From NCBI RefSeq assembly GCF_003171715.1, contig NZ_QGHL01000009.1, positions 40,308 to 104,307 on the forward strand: a stretch of 64,000 bases of DNA. The letters run 5' to 3'. Shown here piece after piece: positions 36,519-46,765 of the stretch. Origin of the DNA: Novosphingobium meiothermophilum. GTDB lineage: Bacteria > Pseudomonadota > Alphaproteobacteria > Sphingomonadales > Sphingomonadaceae. Both the position numbers and the translations under genes were made by a program. A model generated the notes under the pieces. The model saw nothing but the letters and a program-made list of their open reading frames with translations, was not told where the DNA came from and made no database searches. Positions within the stretch are counted from its first letter, which is position 1. Each line of letters starts with the position of its first letter.

Positions 36519-38465
36519 TCAGGCACTGGCGAGCTGCGGCCTGTTGGCCACCAGATTATCCACCACCGACGGATCGGCAAGGGTCGAGGTGTCGCCAAGG
36601 TTCGACATGTCGTTCTCCCCGATCTTGCGCAGAATGCGGCGCATGATCTTGCCCGAACGCGTCTTGGGCAGGCCAGGGGCGAACTGGATCACATCGGGCG
36701 TGGCGATGGGGCCGATCTCGTGGCGCACCCACTGCACCAGTTCCTTGCGCAGGGCCTCGTCCGGCTCGACCTCGGCATTGCAGGTGACGAAGGCATAGAT
36801 GCCCTGGCCCTTGATGTCGTGCGGCATTCCCACCACGGCTGCTTCTGCCACCTTGGGGTGGGCCACCAGCGCGCTTTCGATCTCGGCCGTGCCCATGCGG
36901 TGGCCCGAAACGTTGATGACATCATCAATGCGCCCGGTGATCCAGTAATAGCCGTCGGCATCGCGGCGGCAGCCGTCACCGGTGAAATAGAGGCCCTTGA
37001 ACGTGCTGAAATAGGTCTGGAAGAAGCGTTCGTGATCGCCCCAGACGGTGCGCATCTGGCCGGGCCAGGAATCGGTGATGACGAGGCAGCCATCGGTCGC
37101 GCCTTCAAGGAAATTGCCGTCATTGTCGACCAGCGCGGGCTTCACGCCAAAGAACGGGCGGCTGGCCGAACCGGGCTTGAGCGGGGTGGCGCCGGGCAGC
37201 GGGGTAATCATCGCGCCGCCCGTTTCCGTCTGCCACCAGGTATCGACGATGGGGCAGCGGCCATCTCCCACCACCTTGTGATACCATTCCCACGCTTCGG
37301 GGTTGATCGGCTCGCCCACCGAGCCAAGCAGACGCAGCGAGGCGCGGCTGGTCTTCTTCACCCAATCGTCGCCTTCGCGCATCAGCGCGCGCAGCGCGGT
37401 GGGCGCGCCATAGAAGATCTCGACCTTGAACTTGTCGACCACCTGCCAGAAGCGGCTGGGATCGGGGAAGTTGGGCACCCCTTCGAACATCACCGTGGTC
37501 GCCCCGTTCATCAGCGGGCCATAGACCACGTAGGAATGGCCCGTGACCCAGCCGATATCGGCCGCGCACCAGTAGATCTGTCCCGGACGGTAATCGAACA
37601 CATACTGGTGCGTCATCGAAGCCCAGACTGCGTAGCCGCCGGTGGTGTGCAGCACGCCCTTGGGCTTGCCCGTGGAACCGGAGGTATAGAGGATGAACAG
37701 CGGATCTTCCGCGCCCATTTCCTCAGGTGGGCATTCGGCGCTCTGGCTGTCGGCGGCGGCCCAGTCGATATCGCGGCCTTCGGTCATCGGCACATCGGCG
37801 CCCGTGCGGCGCAGCATGATGACGGTATCCACTCCGGGGCACTGCTTCAGCGCTTCGTCCACGTTGGCCTTCAGCGGCACCTTGCGCCCGCCACGCAGGC
37901 CCTCGTCCGCTGTCAGCACGATGCGGCTGTCGCAATCGGTGATACGGCCCGCCAGCGCATCGGGAGAAAAACCCGCAAAGACGATCGAATGAATCGCCCC
38001 GATGCGCGCGCAGGCCAGCATGGCAACGGCGGCTTCGGGCACCATCGGCAGGTAGATCGTCACCCGTTCGCCGCGCTTCACGCCCTTTGCCTTCAGGAGG
38101 TTGGCAAAGCGGCAGACCTGCTCGTGCAGCTCGCGATAGGTGATCGCGCGATGGTCTTCGTCCAGCCCGTCCGGCTCCCACAGGATCGCCACGCTGTCGG
38201 CGCGGGTGGCCAGGTGGCGGTCAAGCGCATTGGCGCACAGGTTCAGAGTGCCGTCCTCGAACCAGCGAATGCCGAAATCGGCCTCGTTGTATGACGTGTT
38301 CTTCACCCTGGTGAAGGGCCTGATCCAGTCAAGCCGCTCGCCATGTTCGGCCCAGAAGGCTTCGGGATCCTCGACCGACTGGCGATACATCTCGAAATAG
38401 CGCGCTTCGTCCACAAGCGCGTTTTCGGCCCAGTGCGCGGGAACGGGATAGACGGCTTCGGCCAT
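36519..38465 (-). CDS. acs: Acetyl-CoA synthetase (AMP-forming)
   Basis: A 648-residue ANL-superfamily ligase of normal Acs length that activates acetate with ATP and CoA in the cytoplasm. Seen: the P-loop [50 protein letters not shown], and the C-terminal acetylatable Lys in [16 protein letters not shown] at 38465 has GAGGAG 8 bp upstream. Divergent from the porin gene by 175 bp; that gap holds an imperfect dyad (TTAG-N15-CTAA, 38537-38559) that could bind the regulator. Runs toward crbR. Confidence 0.95.
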   Translation of the reverse strand: MAEAVYPVPAHWAENALVDEARYFEMYRQSVEDPEAFWAEHGERLDWIRPFTRVKNTSYNEADFGIRWFEDGTLNLCANALDRHLATRADSVAILWEPDGLDEDHRAITYRELHEQVCRFANLLKAKGVKRGERVTIYLPMVPEAAVAMLACARIGAIHSIVFAGFSPDALAGRITDCDSRIVLTADEGLRGGRKVPLKANVDEALKQCPGVDTVIMLRRTGADVPMTEGRDIDWAAADSQSAECPPEEMGAEDPLFILYTSGSTGKPKGVLHTTGGYAVWASMTHQYVFDYRPGQIYWCAADIGWVTGHSYVVYGPLMNGATTVMFEGVPNFPDPSRFWQVVDKFKVEIFYGAPTALRALMREGDDWVKKTSRASLRLLGSVGEPINPEAWEWYHKVVGDGRCPIVDTWWQTETGGAMITPLPGATPLKPGSASRPFFGVKPALVDNDGNFLEGATDGCLVITDSWPGQMRTVWGDHERFFQTYFSTFKGLYFTGDGCRRDADGYYWITGRIDDVINVSGHRMGTAEIESALVAHPKVAEAAVVGMPHDIKGQGIYAFVTCNAEVEPDEALRKELVQWVRHEIGPIATPDVIQFAPGLPKTRSGKIMRRILRKIGENDMSNLGDTSTLADPSVVDNLVANRPQLASA

Positions 38466-38640
38466 GTCAGGCTCTCCTCGTGGATCGATTCTGATCTTGG
38501 CGGCAAGGTTTACGGTCTGCGCAACCTGCCCGCCTTTAGACAATAGTCGTAGAACTAAGACCATCCTCTGTCTGGCTGGCAAGGCCGAACCGATCGACAT
38601 TCACGGCAGGATGTCCCGAAAGCGGGGTGCCGGGAGAGGA

Positions 38641-40092
38641 ATGATGATCGCACGGCGTTTGCGGACCCTGAAGGCGCTGCTGGCAGCAACCGCGCTGGCC
38701 GCCCCCGCAGTCCTGATGCCTGCCGCAGTGCATGCAGCCGCGCCTGCGTCCAGCCGCGAGGCCGAACTCGAAGCGCGGCTCCTGCGCCTTGAAGCCGAGA
38801 TGGCCGACATGAAGGCAGCCCTGCGCGAGGCCCGGCAGGCTTCGGCCGAGAAGCCGTTGACGGATGACGCGGCAACACAGGCGGCAAGGGCTGCCGAGGC
38901 CAAGGCCGATGCCGCTGCGGTGCGCATTGCCGCGCTTGAGGCAAAGGCCGGGCAGGTTCCCGCCCAGCCCGACGGTTTCCGCATGGGCGGCACAAGCTGG
39001 CGGCTGGGCGGCTTCGTCAAGGTGGTCGGCAGCGTCACCCGCTTCGGCAATGGCGAACTGGCGGGGGGATCGCTGGGCAAGGAGTTCTTCCTGCCGCAGC
39101 AGATTCCGGTGGGCGGCGCGGCCAGCACGGATGTCATCGGCCATGCCCGCCAGACCCGGCTGTTCTTTTCCACCAGCACCCCGGTGGCGGGCAAGGAGCT
39201 GAAAGGCCATATCGAGTTCGATTTCGCGCTGGCGGCCGCGCCCCTTGGTGCGCAGCGCGCCACCAACGCTTATACCCCCACCTTCCGGCGCGGCTTCATC
39301 AGCTATGGCAACCTGCTGATCGGGCAGGAATGGACCACCTTCCAGAACCCTGCCCATTTGCCCGAATCCACCGATTTCGTGGGGCCGATGGATGGCTCGG
39401 TCTTCGTGCGGCAGATGATGGTGCAATATCGCCAGCCGCTGGGCCGGGGGCTGGACCTCTATCTTGCGGCGGAAAACCCGCAGACCGAAACGCTCACGTC
39501 CACCTCTGCCGCCATGGTCGACAACGATCAGGACCGGATGCCCGATTTCGTGGCGAAGCTGGCCTATCACGACAAGACGAAGGAACTGCACATCGCGGGG
39601 CTGGTGCGCAGCGTTTCGGTGCATGGCGGCGGGATGGGCGACAATGCGCTGGGCTATGGCGCGAGCGTTGGCGGAAAGATCATGTTCGGCCCCGGCAATC
39701 GCCACGATATCCGCTTCATGGGTGCGGTGGGCCGGGGGATCGGCCGCTATTTCACCGTAGGCTATGCGCCTGATGCGATATATGACCGCGCCGTGGCCGA
39801 CCGGCTCTATCTGGTCGACAATCTGGCGGGCTGGGCCTCGGTCAAGCTGGGCTGGACCGAAACCCTGCGTTCCACATTCATGGCCGGATACCAGCACGCC
39901 GGCTATCCCGACGCCATCGGCAGGCCCGCCCTTGCCAATGTCGAGGCATGGAGCCTTGCCGGCAACCTGTTCTGGTCGCCGGTGCGCAATCTCGATTTCG
40001 GAATTGAATACCGCCACGCCGTCCGCAAGGTTGCAAGCGGGCTGTCGGGCACGATGGATCGCGTCGAAATGGCGGCGAAGTACACATTCTAA
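38641..40092 (+). CDS. DcaP-like outer-membrane porin
   Basis: A 483-residue outer-membrane protein with a signal peptide (residues 1-36, ending VHAAAP), a predicted coiled coil (about 38-95; REAELEARLLRLEAEMADMK, rich in Ala/Glu/Lys), then a beta-barrel: DGFRMGGTSWRLGGFVKVVG, RLFFSTSTPVAGKELKGHIE and a terminal VEMAAKYTF ending in Phe. DcaP-type porins form trimers with an N-terminal coiled coil and admit small organic acids. Its position between acs and an organic-acid symporter suggests acetate/propionate entry. ATG 38641 or the next codon both follow GGGAGAGG. Confidence 0.85.
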   Translation: MMIARRLRTLKALLAATALAAPAVLMPAAVHAAAPASSREAELEARLLRLEAEMADMKAALREARQASAEKPLTDDAATQAARAAEAKADAAAVRIAALEAKAGQVPAQPDGFRMGGTSWRLGGFVKVVGSVTRFGNGELAGGSLGKEFFLPQQIPVGGAASTDVIGHARQTRLFFSTSTPVAGKELKGHIEFDFALAAAPLGAQRATNAYTPTFRRGFISYGNLLIGQEWTTFQNPAHLPESTDFVGPMDGSVFVRQMMVQYRQPLGRGLDLYLAAENPQTETLTSTSAAMVDNDQDRMPDFVAKLAYHDKTKELHIAGLVRSVSVHGGGMGDNALGYGASVGGKIMFGPGNRHDIRFMGAVGRGIGRYFTVGYAPDAIYDRAVADRLYLVDNLAGWASVKLGWTETLRSTFMAGYQHAGYPDAIGRPALANVEAWSLAGNLFWSPVRNLDFGIEYRHAVRKVASGLSGTMDRVEMAAKYTF

Positions 40093-40110
40093 GAACGGGG
40101 AAGAGGACCG

Positions 40111-41787
40111 ATGGCAACTCTGGAAGACACCTTGCCCAAGCATCACCGGGCAACACACAGCGAAAAACTCATCATCACCGCCTCATCGCTGGGCACGGTG
40201 TTCGAGTGGTATGATTTCTACCTCTATGGGCTGCTCACCGCGATCATCGCGGCGCAGTTTCTTACCGGGCTGAACCCCACCACGTCGTTCATCATGGCGC
40301 TGCTGGTATTTGCCGCGGGCTTCATCGTGCGCCCGTTCGGCGCGCTGGTATTCGGCGCGATCGGCGATATCGTCGGGCGGCGCTATACCTTCATCGTCAC
40401 GCTGCTGGTGATGGGGCTTTCCACTTTCCTTGTCGGCTGCCTTCCCACCTATGAAAGCGTCGGCGTTGCCGCGCCGATCATGCTGGTGGTGCTGCGCATG
40501 TTCCAGGGCCTTGCCCTTGGCGGCGAATATGGCGGCGCGGCCACTTACGTTGCCGAACATGCGCCCAACAACAAGCGCGGTTTCTACACCAGCTGGATCC
40601 AGATCACCGCGACGGCGGGGCTGGCCATGGCGCTGCTCATAGTCATCCTCGTGCGCTCGCCCGTCACGGGCGTGGGCGAAGAGGCGTTCCGCGCATGGGG
40701 CTGGCGCATTCCCTATCTGCTTTCAGGCGTGTTTCTGGCGATCGGCCTGTGGCTGCGCCTGAAACTGCATGAATCGCCCGTCTTCCAGAAGATGAAGGAA
40801 GAGGGCACTTCGTCCAAGCGCCCGCTGTCAGAAGCCTTCGGCGAATGGAAGAACCTCAAGATCGTGCTGATCGCCTTCTTTGGCGCCATCGCGGGGCAGG
40901 CCGTGGTCTGGTACACCGGTCAGCTCTACGCGATGTATTTCCTTGAAAAGATGCTGAAGGTTGATGGCCTTACCGCCAATACCCTCATCATTGTCGCGCT
41001 GGCTCTGGCTACCCCGTTCTTTCTGTTCTTCGGCTGGCTTTCAGACAAGATCGGCCGCAAGAAGATCATCCTTGCCGGCTGCGCGCTCGCCGCGCTCACC
41101 CTGTTCCCCGCGTTCAAGATGTTGACGGCAGCCGCCAACCCGGCGCTTGCGCACGCGCTTGCCAATGCTCCGGTCAGGGTCGTGGCCAATCCGGGCGAAT
41201 GCTCCTCGCAGTTCGATCCGGTGGGCGGCAACAAGTTCGATGCGACCTCGTGCGATATAGTGAAAAATGCGCTCGCCAAGGCAGCGGTGAACTACGAGAA
41301 CGTCGAGGCCCCGGCGGGCACCGTCGCCACCATCCAGATCGGCGGCACCACGATGACCGCACCTGATCCTGCAAGGATTTCGGGCGAGGAAAGGAAGGCC
41401 GCCATTGCCGCCTTCACCAAGGCGATCACCGCCGAACTGGAAAAGGTCGGCTATCCGGCAAGTGCCGATCCCGATCAGATCAACCGGCCGCTGGTCGTGG
41501 CGATCCTGTTCTACCTCGTGCTGCTGGTAACGATGGTCTATGGCCCCATTGCGGCCATGCTGGTTGAACTTTTCCCAAGCCGGATCCGCTATTCCTCGAT
41601 GAGCCTGCCCTACCATATCGGCAATGGCTGGCTCGGCGGCCTGCTGCCTGCCATCGGCTTTGCCATGGTGGCGGCCAACGGGGATATCTACCATGGCTTC
41701 TGGTATCCGGTGATAGTGGCGGCGGCCACTTGCGTGATCGGCCTCATTTTCCTGCCGGAAACGCACAAACGCAGCATAGACGACTAA
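40111..41787 (+). CDS. MFS metabolite:H+ symporter (organic-acid type)
   Basis: A 558-residue major-facilitator protein of the MHS family (ShiA/ProP group). Seen: SLGTVFEWYDFYLYGLL at the N-terminus, FGAIGDIVGRRYTFI, and GGEYGGAATYVAEHAP in segment 4. Twelve membrane segments are interrupted by an unusually long loop of about 115 residues between segments 8 and 9 (about 335-450), which contains two Cys and should face the periplasm. It begins 18 bp after the porin stop and 70 bp before prpE, so porin, symporter and CoA ligase form one uptake operon, likely for propionate or acetate. Confidence 0.87.
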   Translation: MATLEDTLPKHHRATHSEKLIITASSLGTVFEWYDFYLYGLLTAIIAAQFLTGLNPTTSFIMALLVFAAGFIVRPFGALVFGAIGDIVGRRYTFIVTLLVMGLSTFLVGCLPTYESVGVAAPIMLVVLRMFQGLALGGEYGGAATYVAEHAPNNKRGFYTSWIQITATAGLAMALLIVILVRSPVTGVGEEAFRAWGWRIPYLLSGVFLAIGLWLRLKLHESPVFQKMKEEGTSSKRPLSEAFGEWKNLKIVLIAFFGAIAGQAVVWYTGQLYAMYFLEKMLKVDGLTANTLIIVALALATPFFLFFGWLSDKIGRKKIILAGCALAALTLFPAFKMLTAAANPALAHALANAPVRVVANPGECSSQFDPVGGNKFDATSCDIVKNALAKAAVNYENVEAPAGTVATIQIGGTTMTAPDPARISGEERKAAIAAFTKAITAELEKVGYPASADPDQINRPLVVAILFYLVLLVTMVYGPIAAMLVELFPSRIRYSSMSLPYHIGNGWLGGLLPAIGFAMVAANGDIYHGFWYPVIVAAATCVIGLIFLPETHKRSIDD

Positions 41788-41857
41788 GGTCTGACTTGGA
41801 GCAGGTGCCGGTTTGCGCCGATACCTGCTCCGACCGTTTGGGGAATCGGGTGAGGAC

Positions 41858-43741
41858 ATGAGCGCAGCATACGAACGGGCATGGCAGGAAAGCATCGCCG
41901 ATCCGCAGGCATTCTGGGGCGATGCCGCACAGGCGATAGACTGGACCGCACAGCCTTCGGCCGCCTATGCCGAAGCGGCGGGCTGGTTTCCCGGCGGAAC
42001 GCTAAACACTGCCGCCAACTGCCTTGATCGCCACGTTGCCGCAGGGCGCGGCGATGCTGCGGCGCTCATCTACGACAGTCCCGTGACCGATACGGTCCGC
42101 CGCTTCACCTATGCCGAACTGCTTGAAGAAAGCGGCAGGGTTGCTGCCATGCTGGCCGCCCTTGGCGTGGCCAAGGGGGACCGGGTCATCATCTACATGC
42201 CGATGATCCCCGAAACCGTCTTTGCCATGCTTGCCTGCGCAAGGCTGGGGGCGGTGCATTCGGTGGTGTTCGGCGGCTTTGCGCCGCTGGAACTGGCCAA
42301 GCGGATCGATGATGCAACGCCCAGGGTGCTGCTGACGGCATCGTGCGGGATCGAGGGCAGCCGCACCGTTGCCTACAAGCCGATGGTGGACGAGGCGCTG
42401 ACGCTGGCCCGCCATCAGGTTGAGCGCGTGGTCCTGTTCCAGCGGGACCGCCTGCGCGCCGATCTTCAAGCCCCGCGCGATCTTGACTGGGAAAGCCTGC
42501 GCGCAGCCACGGCGGCCGATCCCGTGCCCGCGCCAGTGCCGGTCGCATCCGCTGATCCGCTCTACATCCTCTACACGTCGGGCACCACGGGCACGCCCAA
42601 GGGCGTCGTGCGGGAGAACGGCGGCCATGCCGTCGCGCTCGCCTGGTCGATGCGCAACATCTACGCGATTGACGCGGGCGACGTGTTCTGGGCCGCATCG
42701 GACGTGGGCTGGGTCGTCGGGCACAGCTACATCGTCTATGCCCCGCTGCTGGTAGGGGCGACGACGGTCCTGTTCGAGGGCAAGCCCGTCGGCACGCCCG
42801 ATCCGGGCACGTTCTGGCGCGTGATCGCGCGGCACGGGGTGAAAACCTTCTTCACCGCGCCCACCGCCATCCGCGCCATCCGCAAGGAAGACCCGGATGC
42901 CCGCCTGCTCAAGAACATCGGCACAGGCCGGTGCGAGGCGATCTTCCTCGCGGGCGAGCGCGCCGATCCCGATACGATCGGCTGGCTTGAGGACAAGTCC
43001 GGCCTGCCGGTGATCGACCACTGGTGGCAGACCGAGCTGGGCTGGCCCGCCATTGCTTCGTGCTTTGCGCTGGGCGATCTGCGCCGCAAGCGCGGCAGCG
43101 CGGGCTTTCCCGTGCCCGGCTATGCCTTCGCCGTTCTGGACGAGGCAGGCCATCCTGTTCCGGCCGGGCACAGCGGCGCCGTGGTCATCAAGGCGCCGCT
43201 CGCACCTGGCGCGTTCCGCACCTTGTGGAACAATCCTGCCGGTTACGCGAAGAACTTCGCCACGTTTGCCGGCTACTACGAAACCGGCGATGCGGGCTTT
43301 ATCGATGAAGAAGGCTTCGTCCACATCATGGGCCGCACGGATGACATCATCAATGTGGCCGGGCATCGCCTGTCGACCGGGCAGATGGAGCAGATCGTCG
43401 CCGCCGTCGAAGGCGTGGCCGAATGCGCGGTGATCGGGGCCGATGATGCGATCAAGGGCATGGTGCCCATCGCCTTTGTTGTGCCGCGCGCCGGGTTCGA
43501 TGACGATTCCGGTCTTGCGGCGCGCGTCGTTGCCGCAGTGCGTGCGGAACTCGGCCCGGTGGCGGCGCTCAGGACTGCCTATGTCGCACGGGGCCTGCCC
43601 AAGACGCGGTCGGGCAAGATCCTGCGCAATCTCCTGCGCAGGATCGTCAATGGCGAGGCATGGACGACGCCTCCCACTATTGATGATCCGGCCGTCCCGG
43701 CGCAGTTGCAGTCGCTGGTGGCAGAGCACCACGCGGTCTAG
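41858..43741 (+). CDS. prpE: Propionyl-CoA synthetase (PrpE type)
   Basis: A 627-residue AMP-forming acyl-CoA ligase, the length of PrpE. Seen: YIPMIPETVFAMLACARLGA-type N-domain (as YMPMIPETVF), LYTSGTTGTPKGVVRENGG, WWQTELGWPAIAS, YYETGDAGFIDEEGFVHIMG and the C-terminal [16 protein letters not shown]. The WWQTELGWP form, rather than WWQTETGG of Acs, fits propionate-preferring enzymes. ATG at 41858 follows GTGAGG. Its product is the substrate of PccAB encoded 10 kb away. No 2-methylcitrate cycle genes are present, so propionate is routed through methylmalonyl-CoA. Confidence 0.91.
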   Translation: MSAAYERAWQESIADPQAFWGDAAQAIDWTAQPSAAYAEAAGWFPGGTLNTAANCLDRHVAAGRGDAAALIYDSPVTDTVRRFTYAELLEESGRVAAMLAALGVAKGDRVIIYMPMIPETVFAMLACARLGAVHSVVFGGFAPLELAKRIDDATPRVLLTASCGIEGSRTVAYKPMVDEALTLARHQVERVVLFQRDRLRADLQAPRDLDWESLRAATAADPVPAPVPVASADPLYILYTSGTTGTPKGVVRENGGHAVALAWSMRNIYAIDAGDVFWAASDVGWVVGHSYIVYAPLLVGATTVLFEGKPVGTPDPGTFWRVIARHGVKTFFTAPTAIRAIRKEDPDARLLKNIGTGRCEAIFLAGERADPDTIGWLEDKSGLPVIDHWWQTELGWPAIASCFALGDLRRKRGSAGFPVPGYAFAVLDEAGHPVPAGHSGAVVIKAPLAPGAFRTLWNNPAGYAKNFATFAGYYETGDAGFIDEEGFVHIMGRTDDIINVAGHRLSTGQMEQIVAAVEGVAECAVIGADDAIKGMVPIAFVVPRAGFDDDSGLAARVVAAVRAELGPVAALRTAYVARGLPKTRSGKILRNLLRRIVNGEAWTTPPTIDDPAVPAQLQSLVAEHHAV

Positions 43742-43751
43742 GGCGCTTTGT

Positions 43752-43765
43752 TCCGACAATTCGGA
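43752..43765. promoter_or_regulatory. Short dyad upstream of the OmpR-type regulator
   Basis: TCCGA-CAAT-TCGGA, perfect 5-bp arms, 10 bp after the prpE stop and 157 bp before the regulator start. Possible operator; no protein can be assigned. Confidence 0.35.
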
Positions 43766-43921
43766 CGAAATCGTTCATATTCTGCATTGCGGCAATATTT
43801 TGTTGCATGAAGGCCGGTCGCGGGCAAAACCGCGCGCGCAGCTATGGGGCGAGTTCAACCTTGGCATGACGCTTGCGCCTGCTATCGTGGCCAAGTGCTG
43901 CTGCAAACGCACCGGGATTTT

Positions 43922-44644
43922 ATGCAACCGACCTCGATCGTATTGGTGGAAGACGACGGACCGCTGCGGACCCTCACGGCGCGCGCGCTGCGCGAAAACG
44001 GCTACAACGTGCGAACGGCGGCCACCGGCGCGGAAATGTGGGTGGCGCTGGAAAGTGAACCGGCCGACTTGGTCGTGCTCGACATCATGCTGCCGGGCAC
44101 CAGCGGGATCGAACTGTTCCGGCGGCTGCGGCGGCAAAGCGATGTGCCGATCATCTTCGTTTCGGCCCGTGGCAGCGAGGAAGACCGCGTGCTGGGCCTT
44201 GAATTGGGCGCGGACGATTACCTGCCCAAGCCTTTCAGCACGCGCGAACTGGTGGCCCGCATCGGCGCCGTGCTGCGGCGCGGTTCCAGCACCGTCACCG
44301 ATACGGCGGGCGATACCGGCGCGCGCAGCGGCGATATCCGCTTCGATGGCTGGACCGTTTCCATGGCGCGGCGCGAACTGCACTCGCCATCGGGCGCCAT
44401 GGTCGATCTGACGGGGGCGGAGTTCGATCTTCTCGCCACCTTCATCAGTCAGCCGCAGCGCGTGCTGGGCCGTGAACGCCTGATCGAACTGTCGCGCACC
44501 CGGCTGGGGGACAGTTCGGACCGCAGCGTCGACGTGCTCGTTAGCCGACTGCGGCGCAAGCTTGCCGCTGCTGGCGGCAGCGCGCCCATCGTCACCGTGC
44601 GCGGCGTGGGCTACATGTTCAAGGCGGAAGTCCAGCGCGCCTGA
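43922..44644 (+). CDS. OmpR-family response regulator
   Basis: A 240-residue regulator: receiver domain with the acidic pair in VLVEDDGPLR and phospho-acceptor Asp54 in LVVLDIMLPGTSGIEL, switch Lys in DYLPKPFSTREL, then an OmpR/PhoB winged helix (DLTGAEFDLLATFISQPQRV, SVDVLVSRLRRKL, VTVRGVGYMFKAE). ATG at 43922 starts where the receiver domain starts; the longer frame to 43844 adds unrelated residues. Its stop overlaps the kinase start (TGATG), so the two are coupled. Target genes unknown; the carbonic anhydrase/SulP pair or the prpE operon are the neighbours. Confidence 0.93.
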   Translation: MQPTSIVLVEDDGPLRTLTARALRENGYNVRTAATGAEMWVALESEPADLVVLDIMLPGTSGIELFRRLRRQSDVPIIFVSARGSEEDRVLGLELGADDYLPKPFSTRELVARIGAVLRRGSSTVTDTAGDTGARSGDIRFDGWTVSMARRELHSPSGAMVDLTGAEFDLLATFISQPQRVLGRERLIELSRTRLGDSSDRSVDVLVSRLRRKLAAAGGSAPIVTVRGVGYMFKAEVQRA

Positions 44645-45951
44645 TGCTTGCTCGCCGCTTCGGTCTGCCTGAGCGGCTGCTTGCCATCCTGTTGCTGGTG
44701 GCCGGGGTGGATTTTGCCGCAAACACGCTGCTGTTCGACCGGGCCAGCCACTTCGCCGTGCGCGAGGACGACGCGTCGCGCATTGCCGAAAACCTCATCC
44801 TTGCCAGCCGTGCGCTGGAACAGACGCCCGCCACAGACCGCGAACGCATTGCCAGGACGCTGAGCACCAGGCGCTTCTCGTTCGAGTGGCAGGCCCAGGG
44901 GTCGCGCGCCGCAGGATCGGTGCCGCTCGCCACCATGCGCCAGCAGATCGTCGCGGCTTCGCCTGATCTTGCCCGTGCCGATCTGCAATTGCAGCTTCGC
45001 CCCATTGGCGGGGGCGGGGCCATCACTGGCTCCATGCTGCTGCCCGATCGCAGCGTGCTCCAGTTCCAGACTTATGCCAGCAATGCCTGGACGCTCAATC
45101 TCGGGCGGATTGCCACGCTGCTCCTGCCCACGCTGGTGCTGGCGTTTCTGGCTTGGGTGATGTTCCGCGCAACGCTGGCGCCCCTGCGGATGCTGGTGGC
45201 GGCAACGCGCAATGTCGGTTCAGGTCCGCCCCAGCCGCTAGAGCCGCGCGGCGCCTCGGAGGTGCGCGAACTGATTACCGCCTTCAACGAGATGCAGCAG
45301 CGCATCCACGAATCGATGACGAATCGCACGCAGTCGATGCTGGCGATCGGCCACGATCTGCGCACGCCGCTGTCGCGCTTGCAGCTCAGGCTGGAAAATC
45401 TCGCGGTCGACGAGGAAACGCGCCGCGAAATGGCGGTCGATCTGGGCGAAATGCGCCACATGCTCGAATCGCTTCAGGCCTTCGTCGACAGTGGCGGAAC
45501 CCGCCTTGCCCCAGAGCGGGTCGATCTTGCCGTCATGGCGCAGACGCTGGTCGATACGGCCGCTGACGATGGCGGGGATGCAAGCTTTCATGGGCTGGAA
45601 AGCCTTGTCATTCTGGCGCGCCCGGTGTCGCTGCGCCGGGCGCTGGCCAACCTCATCGAGAACGCGATCCATTATGCCGGCAATGTGCGCGTAACCGTGC
45701 GCCGCGACGCGGACAAAGCCGAAGTGGTGGTCGAGGACGATGGCCCCGGAATCCCGGAAGATCGCATGAACGACGTGCTCCAGCCCTTTGTCCGGCTCGA
45801 TACGGCACGGTCGCGCGATACGCCCGGCATGGGGCTTGGTCTTGCCATCGTGCGGCGCGCGGTGCAGCTTGATCACGGCACGCTGCATCTGCGAAACAAG
45901 CCGACAGGCGGCCTTGTAATCACGCTGCAATTTCCGCTCGCACCTGCGTAA
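44644..45951 (+). CDS. EnvZ-type sensor histidine kinase
   Basis: A 435-residue inner-membrane kinase: two membrane segments (about 13-32 and 155-178) enclose a periplasmic domain of about 120 residues; then HAMP (about 180-230, MFRATLAPLRMLVAATRNVG), HisKA with the phospho-His in MLAIGHDLRTPLSRLQLRLE, and HATPase (NLIENAIHYAGNVRV, EDDGPGIPEDRM, GMGLGLAIVRRAVQ). Partner of the overlapping OmpR-type regulator. The stimulus is unknown. Confidence 0.93.
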   Translation: MLARRFGLPERLLAILLLVAGVDFAANTLLFDRASHFAVREDDASRIAENLILASRALEQTPATDRERIARTLSTRRFSFEWQAQGSRAAGSVPLATMRQQIVAASPDLARADLQLQLRPIGGGGAITGSMLLPDRSVLQFQTYASNAWTLNLGRIATLLLPTLVLAFLAWVMFRATLAPLRMLVAATRNVGSGPPQPLEPRGASEVRELITAFNEMQQRIHESMTNRTQSMLAIGHDLRTPLSRLQLRLENLAVDEETRREMAVDLGEMRHMLESLQAFVDSGGTRLAPERVDLAVMAQTLVDTAADDGGDASFHGLESLVILARPVSLRRALANLIENAIHYAGNVRVTVRRDADKAEVVVEDDGPGIPEDRMNDVLQPFVRLDTARSRDTPGMGLGLAIVRRAVQLDHGTLHLRNKPTGGLVITLQFPLAPA

Positions 45952-46022
45952 TTTGGCGAGGAAACACTTCGTTACAGAAATGTCGGAATGAAGAAAGAGC
46001 GCATACATACTTTATAACGCAA

Positions 46023-46048
46023 GCCGCCACCGATCCCGGTCAGGCGGC
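46023..46048 (+). terminator. Stem-loop after the kinase gene
   Basis: GCCGCC-ACCG-ATCC-CGGT-CA-GGCGGC folds into a stem of 10 bp with a 2-base bulge, ending 21 bp before the carbonic anhydrase start. No strong T-run follows, so termination may be partial. Confidence 0.5.
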
Positions 46049-46069
46049 CTTGTGAAAAGGTATGGTGCC

Positions 46070-46765
46070 GTGAACGAACTCATCGGCCGCGTCTTCAGCT
46101 TCGAGAAGACCGTTTTCCCCGACAGCCGCGAACTTTTCGGCAAGCTTGCCACCGAGGGGCAGGCCCCCAAGGCGCTGATGATCTCGTGCGCGGATTCGCG
46201 CATCGTGCCCGAACAGATCATGCAGGCTGGACCGGGCGAACTGTTCGTATGCCGCAATGCAGGCAACATGGTTCCGCCCTTTGCCACGATGAACGGCGGC
46301 GTGTCCTCCACGGTCGAATATGCGGTGGTCGCGCTTGGCGTGCGCGACATCATCGTGTGCGGCCATTCCGATTGCGGCGCGATGAAGGCTCTGTCCGCGC
46401 CCGAATTGCCGGAAGGGATGCCCAGCGTGGTTGCCTGGCTGCGCCATGGCGCTGCGGCAGAACACATCGTTTCAAGCTGCTCGCCCAACCTGCACGGCGA
46501 TGCCCGCGTGCGCGCTGTCAGCCTCCAGAACGTCATTGCCCAGATCGCCCATCTGCGCACCCACCCATCGGTGGCGGCGGCCATCGCGCGCGGCGAAATG
46601 GCGCTGCACGGCTGGTTTGTCGATATCTCTGCGGGCGTCGTGCTCGGCCTTGATGGCGAGACCGGCGAGTTCACCCCCCTGCGCGAGGACCAGCCGCTGC
46701 CCGTTGCCCTTCCGGCCCGCGCGCGCCAGATCATTGATACCTTTCAGGCCGAGGCCGCAGAATGA
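46070..46765 (+). CDS. Beta-class carbonic anhydrase
   Basis: A 231-residue enzyme that interconverts CO2 and bicarbonate. Zinc ligands are Cys40 (SCADSR, with Asp42/Arg44 dyad), His99 and Cys102 (GHSDCGAM). GTG at 46070 is chosen because AAAAGG lies 9 bp upstream. Its stop overlaps the SulP start as ATGA, so the two are made together. Bicarbonate is also the carbon substrate of the propionyl-CoA carboxylase encoded upstream, a possible physiological link. Confidence 0.94.
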   Translation: MNELIGRVFSFEKTVFPDSRELFGKLATEGQAPKALMISCADSRIVPEQIMQAGPGELFVCRNAGNMVPPFATMNGGVSSTVEYAVVALGVRDIIVCGHSDCGAMKALSAPELPEGMPSVVAWLRHGAAAEHIVSSCSPNLHGDARVRAVSLQNVIAQIAHLRTHPSVAAAIARGEMALHGWFVDISAGVVLGLDGETGEFTPLREDQPLPVALPARARQIIDTFQAEAAE

